The translations under genes were made by a program, and so were the position numbers. A stretch of DNA of 64,000 nt. Origin: Gammaproteobacteria bacterium (lineage in GTDB: Bacteria; Pseudomonadota; Gammaproteobacteria; Chromatiales; Chromatiaceae). The DNA lies in assembly GCA_020445405.1 (NCBI GenBank), contig JAGRGQ010000003.1:1-64000 (forward strand). Reading direction: 5' to 3'. The notes under the pieces were generated by a model that did no database searches, was not told the origin of the DNA, and saw nothing but the letters and a program-made list of their open reading frames with translations. This document shows positions 7,741 to 15,879 of the stretch, piece by piece. The number at the start of each line of letters is the position of its first letter. The first letter of the stretch is position 1.

Positions 7741-9009
7741 CTAAATAATGCGCTCGACCCGCACTTTCACCACCGAACGTGCATCCGATTCGAGCACATT
7801 GATGCGATACCCCTGCTCTTCGATCGAGTCTCCCTGCCTGGCTATGCGGCGCAGGCGGCTGACGACAAAACCGCCTATGGTGTGTGCTTCGGTCACCGGA
7901 AACTCCACATGAAGGGTATCGTTGACCTCCGAAATCGGCATGCGCCCGCTCATGATGTGCGAGTTCTCGTTCTCGTGTTCGATATAGATCCGACGTTTGG
8001 GCTGGTACTCATCGAAGTCGTAACCGACATCGATCTCACCGACCACCTCTTCGAACACATCCTCCATGGTAAGAATACCGATGGCCGATCCGAATTCGTC
8101 CACCACCACCGCCAGGTGATCCTCGCGCGCCTGCAGCTGCGGCAAAGCACGATCGATGGTCTGTTTCGGCGACAGATAGAGCGCCGGCTTGATGTAGTTC
8201 TCCAGCGGCTGCTCCTCCAGCTCCGGAACCATCAGATCCCAGGTGCTCAACGTCAGAACCCCCTTCACATTCGTGATATTGCCCTGGTAGACCGGCAGCC
8301 GGTTGTAGCCATAACTCATGACGATGCGGATCGCCTCTTTCATATCGCGCGTCTGGTTGAAGCCGATCACATCCGCCAGCGGAATCATCGCCTCCCCGAC
8401 CGTGGTATCCCCGAAACGGATGATTCGGCGAATCCGCTTCTTATCGATTTTTGAGGTATTCGAAGTCGATTCCGAAATATCCAGCAGCACCCGCAGCTCC
8501 TCCCGGGTGATGAACATATTCTGCGGGATCGAACCGCCGCCGACGATGCGGGCGACGAAGCGGGCGATGCGGCTGAAAATAAAAATGACCGGGTAGAACA
8601 GATAGGAGAAGAATCGCAGACCGTAGATGATCCTGCTCACCAGCGTATCCGCCTTCTGCTGATAAATACTCTTGGGGACCACCTCCCCCAGAATCAGCAG
8701 AATCGGTGTCAATACCACGATCGATATGAAATCGCCGCTCACTCCGAACAGATCGATGAATAGGATCGCTCCCAACGTCGATATGGTAACGGTCGCGATA
8801 TTGGTCCCCACCAGTGTGGTTCCCAATATGACGTCGGGTCTTTTGAACAGGCGAAGGACCAGATCGGCGCCGCGGTTGCCTTTCTTTGCCTGGTGTCTCA
8901 GCTTGAGCTTATCCGAGTTCACCATTGCGATTTCGGAGCCGGAAAAGAACCCTTTCAACAGCAGAAAGACCAGCATGAGCAGCAGTTCAAGTATCAGGTT
9001 AACATCCAT
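7741..9009 (-). CDS. CNNM/CorC-family membrane protein (second of a coupled pair)
   Basis: A 422-residue inner-membrane protein of the HlyC/CorC/CNNM family, proposed to act in Mg2+ or other divalent-cation homeostasis. An N-terminal DUF21/CNNM domain with about four membrane segments contains KGFFSGSEIAMVNSDKLKLR and LILGEVVPKSIYQQ. A pair of CBS domains follows (about residues 190-310; VYQGNITNVKGVLTL and VVVDEFGSAIGILTMEDV), then the C-terminal CorC_HlyC domain. Its ATG overlaps the stop of the upstream paralogue by one base (TAATG), which implies translational coupling and suggests the two proteins work together. It converges with the CofD-like gene. Confidence 0.9.
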   Translation of the reverse strand: MDVNLILELLLMLVFLLLKGFFSGSEIAMVNSDKLKLRHQAKKGNRGADLVLRLFKRPDVILGTTLVGTNIATVTISTLGAILFIDLFGVSGDFISIVVLTPILLILGEVVPKSIYQQKADTLVSRIIYGLRFFSYLFYPVIFIFSRIARFVARIVGGGSIPQNMFITREELRVLLDISESTSNTSKIDKKRIRRIIRFGDTTVGEAMIPLADVIGFNQTRDMKEAIRIVMSYGYNRLPVYQGNITNVKGVLTLSTWDLMVPELEEQPLENYIKPALYLSPKQTIDRALPQLQAREDHLAVVVDEFGSAIGILTMEDVFEEVVGEIDVGYDFDEYQPKRRIYIEHENENSHIMSGRMPISEVNDTLHVEFPVTEAHTIGGFVVSRLRRIARQGDSIEEQGYRINVLESDARSVVKVRVERII

Positions 9010-10529
9010 TACTCCGCCTCCCGCTTTTTGGCCCGCTGCTGCGCGAGTTCATCTGCAACCGGTGCCGCATCCCCGGTGACTTCCACTGCAGCGGACGGCT
9101 GTTCCGCCGCCACCCCGGATTGCTCTGTGGCCGGTTCGGTACCGCCCTGCTCCGCTTCCTGCGCGATCGCGGTCTCCTCGCCGCTCTGCGGTGCCTGCTC
9201 CTCCTGCTTGGTGTGTTCACCTGCCGCTATCTTGCTCACCTGAATCTTACTGATGCGAAGGCCTTTAACCTCCTGGGCGATGAACTCGTAACCTTCGTGG
9301 GTTACCCTGTCGCCAACCTTGGGCAGACTGTCGAACAGGCGGAAGGCGACGCCGCCGATTGTCGTCATGACCGGATCGCCGATATCGAAATTGGTCAGAT
9401 TGTAAAAATCGGTGAGCCGCATTTCACCCGGAACGATGTAACTGTTCTCATCGTGTACGTTGTAGTACTCCTGCCCCACCATGCGCCCGGATATTTCCCC
9501 GAAGATGAACTTGACGACATCCTTCATGGTGACGATACCGAGCACCTCACCGTATTCACCCAGAATAATCGCCACCCGGGTATTGTGCCGCTGGAAATAG
9601 TCGAACATCTCATCGACTTTTTTCGTGGGTGGGACAAAATGGGCCGGTTTGATGATGGAGTCCAGCGTCGCACTGGAGAGATCCTTGCGACCCCGGGTGA
9701 GCCGGAGCATATCCTCGGAGTGCAGAAACCCGATGACGTTGTCCCAATGGCCCTGGAACACCGGAATCCGTGGATGCCGGTACTGCCGAAAAAGCTCCAG
9801 CAGTTCGGGAACCGGCAGACTCGCATCGAGAAAATTGATACGCGGACTGGGCGTCATGATGCGGGAGATATCGGTCTCGGACGCCTCCAGCACGTTGTCG
9901 ATAAGGACCCGCTCGGTCGCATCGATGACCCCGGTCTCCTCGCTCTCCTGCAGCAGCGTCTTCAGCTCATCCGCGTGCAGTATGTTCTCCTTGTTCACCG
10001 CGTCGCCGACGATGAATGTGGTGATACGATCGGCCACCACCCGCACCGCCTCCCTCAGCGGGGTGATCAACACGATCCAGCGGGGGAGAACACGCGCGCT
10101 CAGTCCGGTGGTGAATTTAACCGGAAAGCTGACCGCGATGGTCTTCGGCGTCACCTCTCCGATCAGCAGCAGCAGAGGCACCATAACGGAAATGTTGATC
10201 CAGGTGACCTCCTGCTCACCAAAAAACATCAGCAGAATGCCGGTCATGTTGACCGCGGAAGCGATATTCACCAGTTCGTTGCCGCACAGAATGGAGATGA
10301 TCAGCCGGCGCGGCTCGTCCAGCATCGCGTGTATACTCTCCGAATGCTTGTTCCGCGTCTGCCTGAGCTTCTGGAGGTCGATACGGCTCAGGGAGAATAG
10401 CGCGGTCTCAGAACCCGAAAATACCGCGGATGAGGCCAGCAGCAGAAACTGGATTACAATGCGCAGTACCAGCTCCCAGTTAATCGCACCGAGCGCCATT
10501 GTTTCATAGAGCGATGTCAGATACTCCAT
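9009..10529 (-). CDS. CNNM/CorC-family membrane protein with Glu/Ala-rich tail (first of a coupled pair)
   Basis: A 506-residue paralogue of the next gene. The CNNM membrane domain contains SSAVFSGSETALFSLSRIDLQ and LLIGEVTPKTIAVSFP. Two CBS motifs follow (FQGHWDNVIGFLHSEDML and GEYGEVLGIVTMKDVVK), then a CorC_HlyC domain ending near residue 430. The last 75 residues are an acidic, Ala/Glu/Gln-rich low-complexity tail that the partner lacks; it is probably disordered and cytoplasmic. The pair may form a heteromeric transporter, an inference from the TAATG junction. The gene is divergent from pstS, so the 293-bp spacer between them holds both promoters. Confidence 0.9.
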   Translation of the reverse strand: MEYLTSLYETMALGAINWELVLRIVIQFLLLASSAVFSGSETALFSLSRIDLQKLRQTRNKHSESIHAMLDEPRRLIISILCGNELVNIASAVNMTGILLMFFGEQEVTWINISVMVPLLLLIGEVTPKTIAVSFPVKFTTGLSARVLPRWIVLITPLREAVRVVADRITTFIVGDAVNKENILHADELKTLLQESEETGVIDATERVLIDNVLEASETDISRIMTPSPRINFLDASLPVPELLELFRQYRHPRIPVFQGHWDNVIGFLHSEDMLRLTRGRKDLSSATLDSIIKPAHFVPPTKKVDEMFDYFQRHNTRVAIILGEYGEVLGIVTMKDVVKFIFGEISGRMVGQEYYNVHDENSYIVPGEMRLTDFYNLTNFDIGDPVMTTIGGVAFRLFDSLPKVGDRVTHEGYEFIAQEVKGLRISKIQVSKIAAGEHTKQEEQAPQSGEETAIAQEAEQGGTEPATEQSGVAAEQPSAAVEVTGDAAPVADELAQQRAKKREAE

Positions 10530-10709
10530 GACCCATCTCCGTTCAGTCAGAACAAGCTTTTAATCGACCAAAGCGTTTCACGCAACAAAAACCAAGGCCA
10601 ACACCGTAACCGGTTGATTCTATCAGCTTCCATTTTTGCAGGCCAAAAGCGCTGCCCGGCAACCAATTGTTTTCCCGATCCCGGGAAATTTTTCAACCGC
10701 AGCGACACA

Positions 10710-10742
10710 TGTAACAAGCACGTAACATTAGGCGGCTATAGT
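10710..10742 (+). promoter_or_regulatory. Pho box and -10 element of the pst operon
   Basis: TGTAACA (10710-10716) and CGTAACA (10721-10727) are direct half-sites exactly 11 bp apart, as bound by phosphorylated PhoB. A -10 element TATAGT (10737-10742) starts 16 nt after the start of the second half-site, so the box occupies the -35 position. This is the arrangement of the classic E. coli phoA and pstS promoters. Transcription should start near 10750. Confidence 0.8.
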
Positions 10743-10822
10743 CGCAATTGCAACCAAAATGACACATTAGTGCAATAAAATTCCAGCCAATTTCTTTAAA
10801 TCGTCAGAAGAGGAATCCCGTA

Positions 10823-11728
10823 ATGAGAACCAACCGTCTCCTTGGCGCCGCTGTCGCCGCTTCCGTAGTCCTGGTCAGTCAAAGCACCTATGCTGACGAC
10901 CGTGTCGTGATCCAGAACAAAGGCTCCGACACGCTGGTAAATGTGGCCCAGGCCTGGGCCGAGGCCTATCCGGAGGTCAATCCGAAGGTCGCGGTGGCGG
11001 TCTCCGGCGGGGGCTCGGGAACCGGCATCGCCGCGATGATCAACGGCACCGTGGATATCGCCAATGCCAGCCGTGCGATGAAGGACAAGGAGATCGAGAA
11101 GGCGAAAAGCATGGGGCAGAACCCGCTTGAGCACGTTGTGGGTTTCGATGCGCTCGCGGTTTTCATCCATAAGGACAATCCCGCGTCCACCCTCAGCATC
11201 GAGCAGCTGGCGCAAATCTTCGGCCGCGGCGGCAAGGCCACCGCGTGGTCCGACCTGGGCGTCAAGGTACCCGGCTGCGACAGCGACAAAATCGTGGTCG
11301 TGAGCCGCCAGAACAACTCCGGCACATATGCCTACTTCAAGAAGGCGGTGCTGGGGACAGCCGAGAAAATGGGACAGCTCGAAAAGGGCACCTACCGCCA
11401 GGGAACGCTGGACATGCACGGCTCCAAGGACGTGGTGGATCTGGTCGAAAAGACCCCCTGCGCCATCGGCTACAGCGGACTGGCCTACGCCACCGACCAT
11501 GTGCAGATGGTCTGCGTGGCCAAGGAGACCGGGGGCAGCTGCATCAGCCCCAGCGTGGCCACCGCCAGCGACCGCAGCTATCCGATCGCCCGCCCGTTGT
11601 TCATGTACACCAATGGCGAACCCAAAGGCGAAATCAAGAACTACCTGGACTGGATCCTGAGCGACGCCGGCCAGTGCATTCTGTTGAAAAAAGGCTACGC
11701 GCCCGCGCACGACGTCAGCTGCGGCTGA
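10823..11728 (+). CDS. pstS: Phosphate ABC transporter periplasmic binding protein PstS
   Basis: A 301-residue periplasmic phosphate-binding protein. A clear Sec signal peptide ends near residue 25 (cleavage after STYA). The mature part starts VIQNKGSDTLVNVAQAWAEAY, where the GSD/T region binds phosphate. Then come SGGGSGTGIAAMINGTVDIANASR and VSRQNNSGTYAYFKK, both phosphate-coordinating segments in the family. It leads the pst operon and has its own Pho box. A 14-bp intercistronic hairpin follows the stop, which may leave pstS mRNA more abundant than the downstream genes. Four cysteines in the mature protein (for example PGCDSD, TPCAIGY, CVAKETGGSC) could form disulfides. Confidence 0.95.
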   Translation: MRTNRLLGAAVAASVVLVSQSTYADDRVVIQNKGSDTLVNVAQAWAEAYPEVNPKVAVAVSGGGSGTGIAAMINGTVDIANASRAMKDKEIEKAKSMGQNPLEHVVGFDALAVFIHKDNPASTLSIEQLAQIFGRGGKATAWSDLGVKVPGCDSDKIVVVSRQNNSGTYAYFKKAVLGTAEKMGQLEKGTYRQGTLDMHGSKDVVDLVEKTPCAIGYSGLAYATDHVQMVCVAKETGGSCISPSVATASDRSYPIARPLFMYTNGEPKGEIKNYLDWILSDAGQCILLKKGYAPAHDVSCG

Positions 11729-11736
11729 ATGCCGGC

Positions 11737-11768
11737 GAATACGGGCCCGGTCTTCCGGGTCCGTATTC
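11737..11768 (+). terminator. Intercistronic hairpin after pstS (no U-tract)
   Basis: GAATACGGGCCCGG pairs with CCGGGTCCGTATTC across a TCTT loop, giving a 14-bp stem with one G-U pair. No T-run follows, so it is more likely an mRNA-stabilising or attenuating element than a full terminator. Such elements often follow genes for periplasmic binding proteins. Confidence 0.6.
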
Positions 11769-11819
11769 CCGTTTCGCGCTCCGCAAACCGCTTCATTGAC
11801 ACAACAAAAAGAGGCTCCG

Positions 11820-12899
11820 ATGACTCACCTTGAACAACGTCTGAAAAACGACCTGGAAAAAATCCGTGCGAAGGTGGCAGAGCAGGCAGTCCTGGTCGAA
11901 ACCGCACTGCGCAATGCAGTGCAGGCATTTCAGACCGGTGAACATGCGCTTGCCCACACCACGGTGATCCATGACCATCCGATCAACCGCAACATGCGTG
12001 CGATAGACCGGCTGTGCCACAGTTTTATCGCAGTGCACCTGCCGAGCGCCGGAAATCTCAGACTGATATCCGCGGTGATCAGGGTAAGCATCGAACTGGA
12101 GCGTATCGGTGACTACGCGGTCACCATAGCCCGCGAAGCGGTGCAGCTGTCGACGCAGCCCGCAGGCGAGATAGGGCGGGAGCTGGAGCGGCTGGCGGGC
12201 GAGACCTTCCTGATGCTCAAGCAGTCCTGCAGAGCGTTCAACGAACTCAATCCGGAGATCGCCAGAAGCACCATGCTGATCGCCGATCAGATGGAGCACA
12301 ATCTGGACATGGTGTACGCCCAGATGATGTCCAGCGACCAGCACCAGGTGGTAAAAGACACCTTCGCCACGTTTGTGGTGTTCACTCAGCTCAAGCGCGC
12401 GGCCGATCAGGCGAAGAACATCTGCGAGGAGACCGTGTTCGCCGCAACCGGTGATCAGAAGGTACCCAAGGTCTACAACATCCTGTTCGTGGACGAAACC
12501 AACAGCGTCGCAAGCCAGATGGCGGAGGCGGTCGCCAGAAACAGTTTTCCGAACAGCGCCAGATACAGCAGCGCCGGTAAAAATCCGGCGGCGGAGATTG
12601 ACCCGGGACTGCGCCAGTTTCTGGAAATGCGGCTGAACAAGTTCGAGGGGCACACCTCGAAAATAACTCAGATCACCCCCCAGAAACTCGCGGAGCAGAC
12701 CGTCGTTGTCAGCCTCCAGGGTCCGGTCAGCGACTATTTTCCGACGCTGCCGTTCCACACCGCCGCACTGGAGTGGGATATCCCGGACATCGATGCCGTT
12801 CCGCCGGGCGGAGACAACGATATGGAAAATCTCTATCGCGAGATCGCGCTGCGCATCAATGACCTGATGTTCATTCTGCGCGGTGAAGAGGCGAATTGA
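11820..12899 (+). CDS. phoU: PhoU fused to a degenerate low-molecular-weight phosphatase-like domain
   Basis: A 359-residue protein, well over the roughly 220-240 residues of ordinary PhoU. Residues 1 to about 212 are the two three-helix PhoU bundles, with the metal-type motif ELERIGDYA near 92-100. The second motif, QLKRAADQAKNI near 190-201, has Lys where Glu is usual. From about residue 216 a Rossmann-like domain of the low-molecular-weight tyrosine phosphatase/arsenate reductase fold follows: KVYNILFVDETNSVASQMAE aligns with the family's VLFVCTGNxCRSxMAE P-loop. The nucleophilic Cys is Asp225 and the loop Arg is Ala231, so it should be inactive as a phosphatase. Later family features remain (SAGKNPA and an EWDIPD stretch). 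PhoU normally signals between the Pst transporter and PhoR. The ATG at 11820 follows AAAGAGGC; the gene ends one base before pstC. Confidence 0.9.
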   Translation: MTHLEQRLKNDLEKIRAKVAEQAVLVETALRNAVQAFQTGEHALAHTTVIHDHPINRNMRAIDRLCHSFIAVHLPSAGNLRLISAVIRVSIELERIGDYAVTIAREAVQLSTQPAGEIGRELERLAGETFLMLKQSCRAFNELNPEIARSTMLIADQMEHNLDMVYAQMMSSDQHQVVKDTFATFVVFTQLKRAADQAKNICEETVFAATGDQKVPKVYNILFVDETNSVASQMAEAVARNSFPNSARYSSAGKNPAAEIDPGLRQFLEMRLNKFEGHTSKITQITPQKLAEQTVVVSLQGPVSDYFPTLPFHTAALEWDIPDIDAVPPGGDNDMENLYREIALRINDLMFILRGEEAN

Positions 12900-12900
12900 A

Positions 12901-13830
12901 ATGGCAAACGGAGAGACTCTGAGCTACACAGCGGCAGCGGCGTTCGACGAGCGTAACCGGGACTGGTATATCGACAAGGGGGTTCAGGCGCTGGTCTTTC
13001 TTGGCGGCATCTCCGCCATAGTTTTCATCGTCGGCATTTTCGTCTTCGTTACCGCACAGGGATTCGGATTTCTATTCGATGGCTTCAGCTTTTCCGAGTT
13101 TTTTCTTTCTCCCTGGTGGGAGCCGACCGACGATGATCCCACCTACGGTATTCTGGCGCTGATCGCCGGCACCGCCAGCGTCACCGGTCTGGCCATGCTG
13201 GTCGCCATCCCCTTTTCGCTGGGCGCCGCGATTTACATCGGCGAATTCGCCACCGGTCGCAAGCGCGAGTTTCTCAAGGTACTGGTGGAGCTGCTGGCGG
13301 CGATACCCTCGGTGGTCTGGGGCTTTATCGGCCTGTCGATCATGAACCCGCTGATCATCGAACTGTTCGATGTCCCGGTCGGTCTCAACGTGTTGAACGC
13401 AGGGGTCATCCTCGGGCTGATGGCCGCGCCGATCATGACCTCGATCGCGGAGGATGCGCTGAAAGCGGTGCCCGACCGCTACCGCGAGGCAGCCGAGGCA
13501 CTGGGCGCCACGCGCTGGCAGGTGATCTTCAAAACCATCCTGCCGGCGGCCAAGAACGGACTTCTGGGAGCAATACTGCTCGGTGTGGGGCGCGGTTTCG
13601 GCGAAACCATGGCGGTGCTGATGGCTACCGGTCACGCGATCAACATTCCGCACAGCGTGTTCGATTCGGTGCGCGCCCTGACCGCCACCATCGCCGCGGA
13701 ACTGGGCGAAACCGCGGTCGGTTCGCCCCACTACGAGGCGCTGTTTACCATTGGCATCTTCCTGTTCCTGATCACCTTTCTGATCAACCTCATCGCTGAC
13801 CTGGTGGTGCGCGGCGTGCGCAATCAGTAA
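12901..13830 (+). CDS. pstC: Phosphate ABC transporter permease PstC
   Basis: A 309-residue inner-membrane permease subunit of the high-affinity phosphate transporter. The N-terminal cytoplasmic segment (RNRDWYIDKGVQ) is followed by six membrane helices. The periplasmic loop contains LSPWWEPTDDDPTYGILALIAGT, typical of PstC. The cytoplasmic coupling loop EALGATRWQVIFKTILPAAKNGLLGAILLGVGRGFGETMAV is the EAA motif that contacts PstB. The ATG at 12901 is preferred over the in-frame ATG at 12883 because the latter overlaps phoU and the former has GAAGAGG upstream. It pairs with PstA to form the channel. Confidence 0.95.
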   Translation: MANGETLSYTAAAAFDERNRDWYIDKGVQALVFLGGISAIVFIVGIFVFVTAQGFGFLFDGFSFSEFFLSPWWEPTDDDPTYGILALIAGTASVTGLAMLVAIPFSLGAAIYIGEFATGRKREFLKVLVELLAAIPSVVWGFIGLSIMNPLIIELFDVPVGLNVLNAGVILGLMAAPIMTSIAEDALKAVPDRYREAAEALGATRWQVIFKTILPAAKNGLLGAILLGVGRGFGETMAVLMATGHAINIPHSVFDSVRALTATIAAELGETAVGSPHYEALFTIGIFLFLITFLINLIADLVVRGVRNQ

Positions 13831-13859
13831 ACAGAAGAATCAATAAAGAGACCCTATCG

Positions 13860-14735
13860 ATGGAAATGTTCGTCCAGTCCCCTCTCAATGCGAAAAACAA
13901 GCGGGTGGAAGCTCTGTTTCGCACCCTGTTTATGCTGATGACACTACTGCTGATCCTGCCGGTGGCGATCATCCTCGGAACGCTGATCGTCAAAGGCGGC
14001 AGTGTCATCTCGATCGACTTTCTTTTCACGAATCCGACCAACGGCATGACTGCCGGCGGTATTTTTCCGGCGCTGCTCGGTACCGTCTGGCTGGTCTCCG
14101 TGGCACTGTTGATCTCGGTCCCGCTGGGTATCGCTGCCGCCGTCTACCTGAGCGAGTACGCTCCGGAAAACTGGTTCACCCGGACTATCAATCTGGCCAT
14201 CATCAATCTGGCTGGCGTGCCGTCGATCGTGCACGCGCTGTTCGGCGTCGGCGCCTTCGTCATTTTCTTCGGCTTTGGAACCAGTATTCTGTCGGCCAGC
14301 CTGACGCTGGCGATCATGACGCTGCCGGTCGTTATCGTCTCCACCCGCGAATCCCTGCAGGCGGTGCCCGAAGCGTTTCGTGAAGCCTGCTGGAACATGG
14401 GCGCCACCCGCTGGCAGACCATCCGCCGGGTGGTGCTGCCCAACGCGGTCAGCGGCATCCTGACCGGTGTCATTCTGGAGGTTTCCAGAACCACCGGCGA
14501 GACCGCACCCATCATGTTCACCGGTGCCGTCTTCTTCCTGCCGTTTCTGCCGCAGGGCATATTCGATCAGACCATGGCCATGTCGCTGCATCTGTTCGTG
14601 GTCGCAACCCAGGTTCCAAACGTTCCCGAGGCGCTGCCCTACGGTGTGGCGCTGGTCCTGATCGCCATGGTGCTGATAATGAACAGTATCTCTATCGCAT
14701 TCCGCATGTACCTGAGGGGTAAAAAGAAATGGTAA
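13860..14735 (+). CDS. pstA: Phosphate ABC transporter permease PstA
   Basis: A 291-residue membrane subunit pairing with PstC. It starts 29 bp after pstC. The family features are ALLGTVWLVSVALLISVPLGIAAAVYLSEYAPENW, the helix LAGVPSIVHALFGVGAFVIFFGFG, and the EAA coupling loop NMGATRWQTIRRVVLPNAVSGILTGVILEVSRTTGETAPI. Its stop overlaps the start of the first pstB (ATGGTAA junction), so translation of the two is coupled. The polypeptide ends with a short basic tail (RGKKKW). Confidence 0.95.
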   Translation: MEMFVQSPLNAKNKRVEALFRTLFMLMTLLLILPVAIILGTLIVKGGSVISIDFLFTNPTNGMTAGGIFPALLGTVWLVSVALLISVPLGIAAAVYLSEYAPENWFTRTINLAIINLAGVPSIVHALFGVGAFVIFFGFGTSILSASLTLAIMTLPVVIVSTRESLQAVPEAFREACWNMGATRWQTIRRVVLPNAVSGILTGVILEVSRTTGETAPIMFTGAVFFLPFLPQGIFDQTMAMSLHLFVVATQVPNVPEALPYGVALVLIAMVLIMNSISIAFRMYLRGKKKW

Positions 14736-15565
14736 GCGAAACAGCGAAGATAGGCAGTCAGGCCCTGGTTCACGGCATGGACAATGAGTCGGTTTCCACA
14801 CCGGTTGAGGCGCAACCGAAACTCAGGGTTTCCGGCCTCTCCATCAGCTACGGCGGCACGCGTGTGCTGGAGGATATCAACCTGCATGTAATGCCCAACG
14901 AGATACTCGGCATTATCGGCCCGGCCAACGCAGGCAAGACCTCGTTTCTGAAGGTGCTCAACCGGATGGACACCTTCAATCCCAGCATGTCCTTCGAGGG
15001 GGACGTCGAGTTCAACGGTCTGAACACGCGCAACCTGCGCAACTACTATGCGCTGCGCAGCCGCATCGGCGTGGTATTCCCGCTCCCGGTCGGCCTGCCC
15101 CTGACCATCTATGAGAACGTCGCGCTTTCACCACGACTCCGGGGCATCAACTCGAAGGCGGATCTCGACATCATTGTCGAGCGCTGTTTGATGCGCGCTG
15201 CGCTCTGGGACGAGGTCAAGGACCGACTGAACTCTCTTGGCAGCCTGCTCTCCGGAGGCCAGCAGCAACGCCTGACCATTGCCCGCGCGTTGTCACAGGA
15301 GCCGGAACTGCTGATGCTCGATGAATTCTCCATCGCCGTGGACCCGGTCACCACCATGCGCATCGAGGACGTCCTCAAGGAGCTGAAGCAGGAGATGACC
15401 ATCATCCTGGTCACCAACCTGGTGCAGCAGGCACGCCGACTGGCGGCGCGCACTGCATTTTTTCTCGATGGCAGGTGTGTTGAGGTCGGCGATACCGAAG
15501 ATATGTTCGACGGCAAAGTCGAAAATCAGAAAACCATCGACTACATCGAAGGCCGGTTTGGGTGA
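14729..15565 (+). CDS. pstB: PstB-like ATPase subunit 1, Q-loop and H-loop residues lost
   Basis: A 278-residue ABC ATPase of the PstB family, about 20 residues longer at the N-terminus than usual. Walker A is kept (GPANAGKT, 64-71), the signature LSGGQ is intact (174-178), and the Walker B Asp-Glu pair is present (LLMLDE, 194-199). Two nucleotide-site residues are missing. The Q-loop Gln of VFQ is Pro118 (VVFPLPVG), and the H-loop His of VTHN is Asn230 (LVTNLVQQ). The D-loop reads SIAVDP instead of SALDP. The C-terminus keeps the family's DYIEGRFG. By itself it should be a poor ATPase. It probably pairs with the second PstB, whose defects are complementary. It overlaps pstA by 7 nt. Confidence 0.9.
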   Translation: MVSETAKIGSQALVHGMDNESVSTPVEAQPKLRVSGLSISYGGTRVLEDINLHVMPNEILGIIGPANAGKTSFLKVLNRMDTFNPSMSFEGDVEFNGLNTRNLRNYYALRSRIGVVFPLPVGLPLTIYENVALSPRLRGINSKADLDIIVERCLMRAALWDEVKDRLNSLGSLLSGGQQQRLTIARALSQEPELLMLDEFSIAVDPVTTMRIEDVLKELKQEMTIILVTNLVQQARRLAARTAFFLDGRCVEVGDTEDMFDGKVENQKTIDYIEGRFG

Positions 15566-15879
15566 GCAACGACCGAAAGTCCGGTGGACTTTCGCAGCGT
15601 TGCGAACGCCCGACAGAATGTCGGGCCGGGTCCGGGCCACAAAGAGGTGTCGGCAAAATGCCTTTGAAAAACGTTTTATCCGGCGCAGCGTTGCGAACGC
15701 CCGACAGGATGTCGGGCCGGGTCCGAACCACGTAGAGGTGCCAATAAGGGGCAAAATGCGTTGGAAAAGCGTTTTATCCGGCGCAGCGTTGCGAACGCCT
15801 AACGGAGATCATGTCACGCCAGTTCGCTTAATCTGACCAGAATCCTGTTTTGATTCTTTACAACTTAAAGAAAATATAG
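15566..15879. repeat. Intergenic repeat cluster with hairpin units between the two pstB genes
   Basis: GCAGCGTTGCGAACGC occurs three times (15594-15609, 15685-15700, 15783-15798), with periods of 91 and 98 bp. The first two copies run into near-identical 8-bp inverted repeats, GCCCGACA-n3-TGTCGGGC, at 15608-15626 and 15699-15717, followed by CGGGTCCG. A degenerate block, CAAAATGC...GTTTTATCCGGC, lies between copies. The first copy is preceded by another perfect hairpin, CGAAAGTCC-GGT-GGACTTTCG (15574-15594). No coding frame is convincing. It looks like a dispersed REP/BIME-type element rather than CRISPR. It may uncouple the second pstB from the operon by terminating or pausing transcription. 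The second pstB has no obvious Pho box of its own here. Confidence 0.75.

Noticed and set aside
15594..15798. CRISPR array
   Set aside because: Three copies only, with 91- and 98-bp periods and partly conserved spacers; no cas genes. It fits a REP-like element better.
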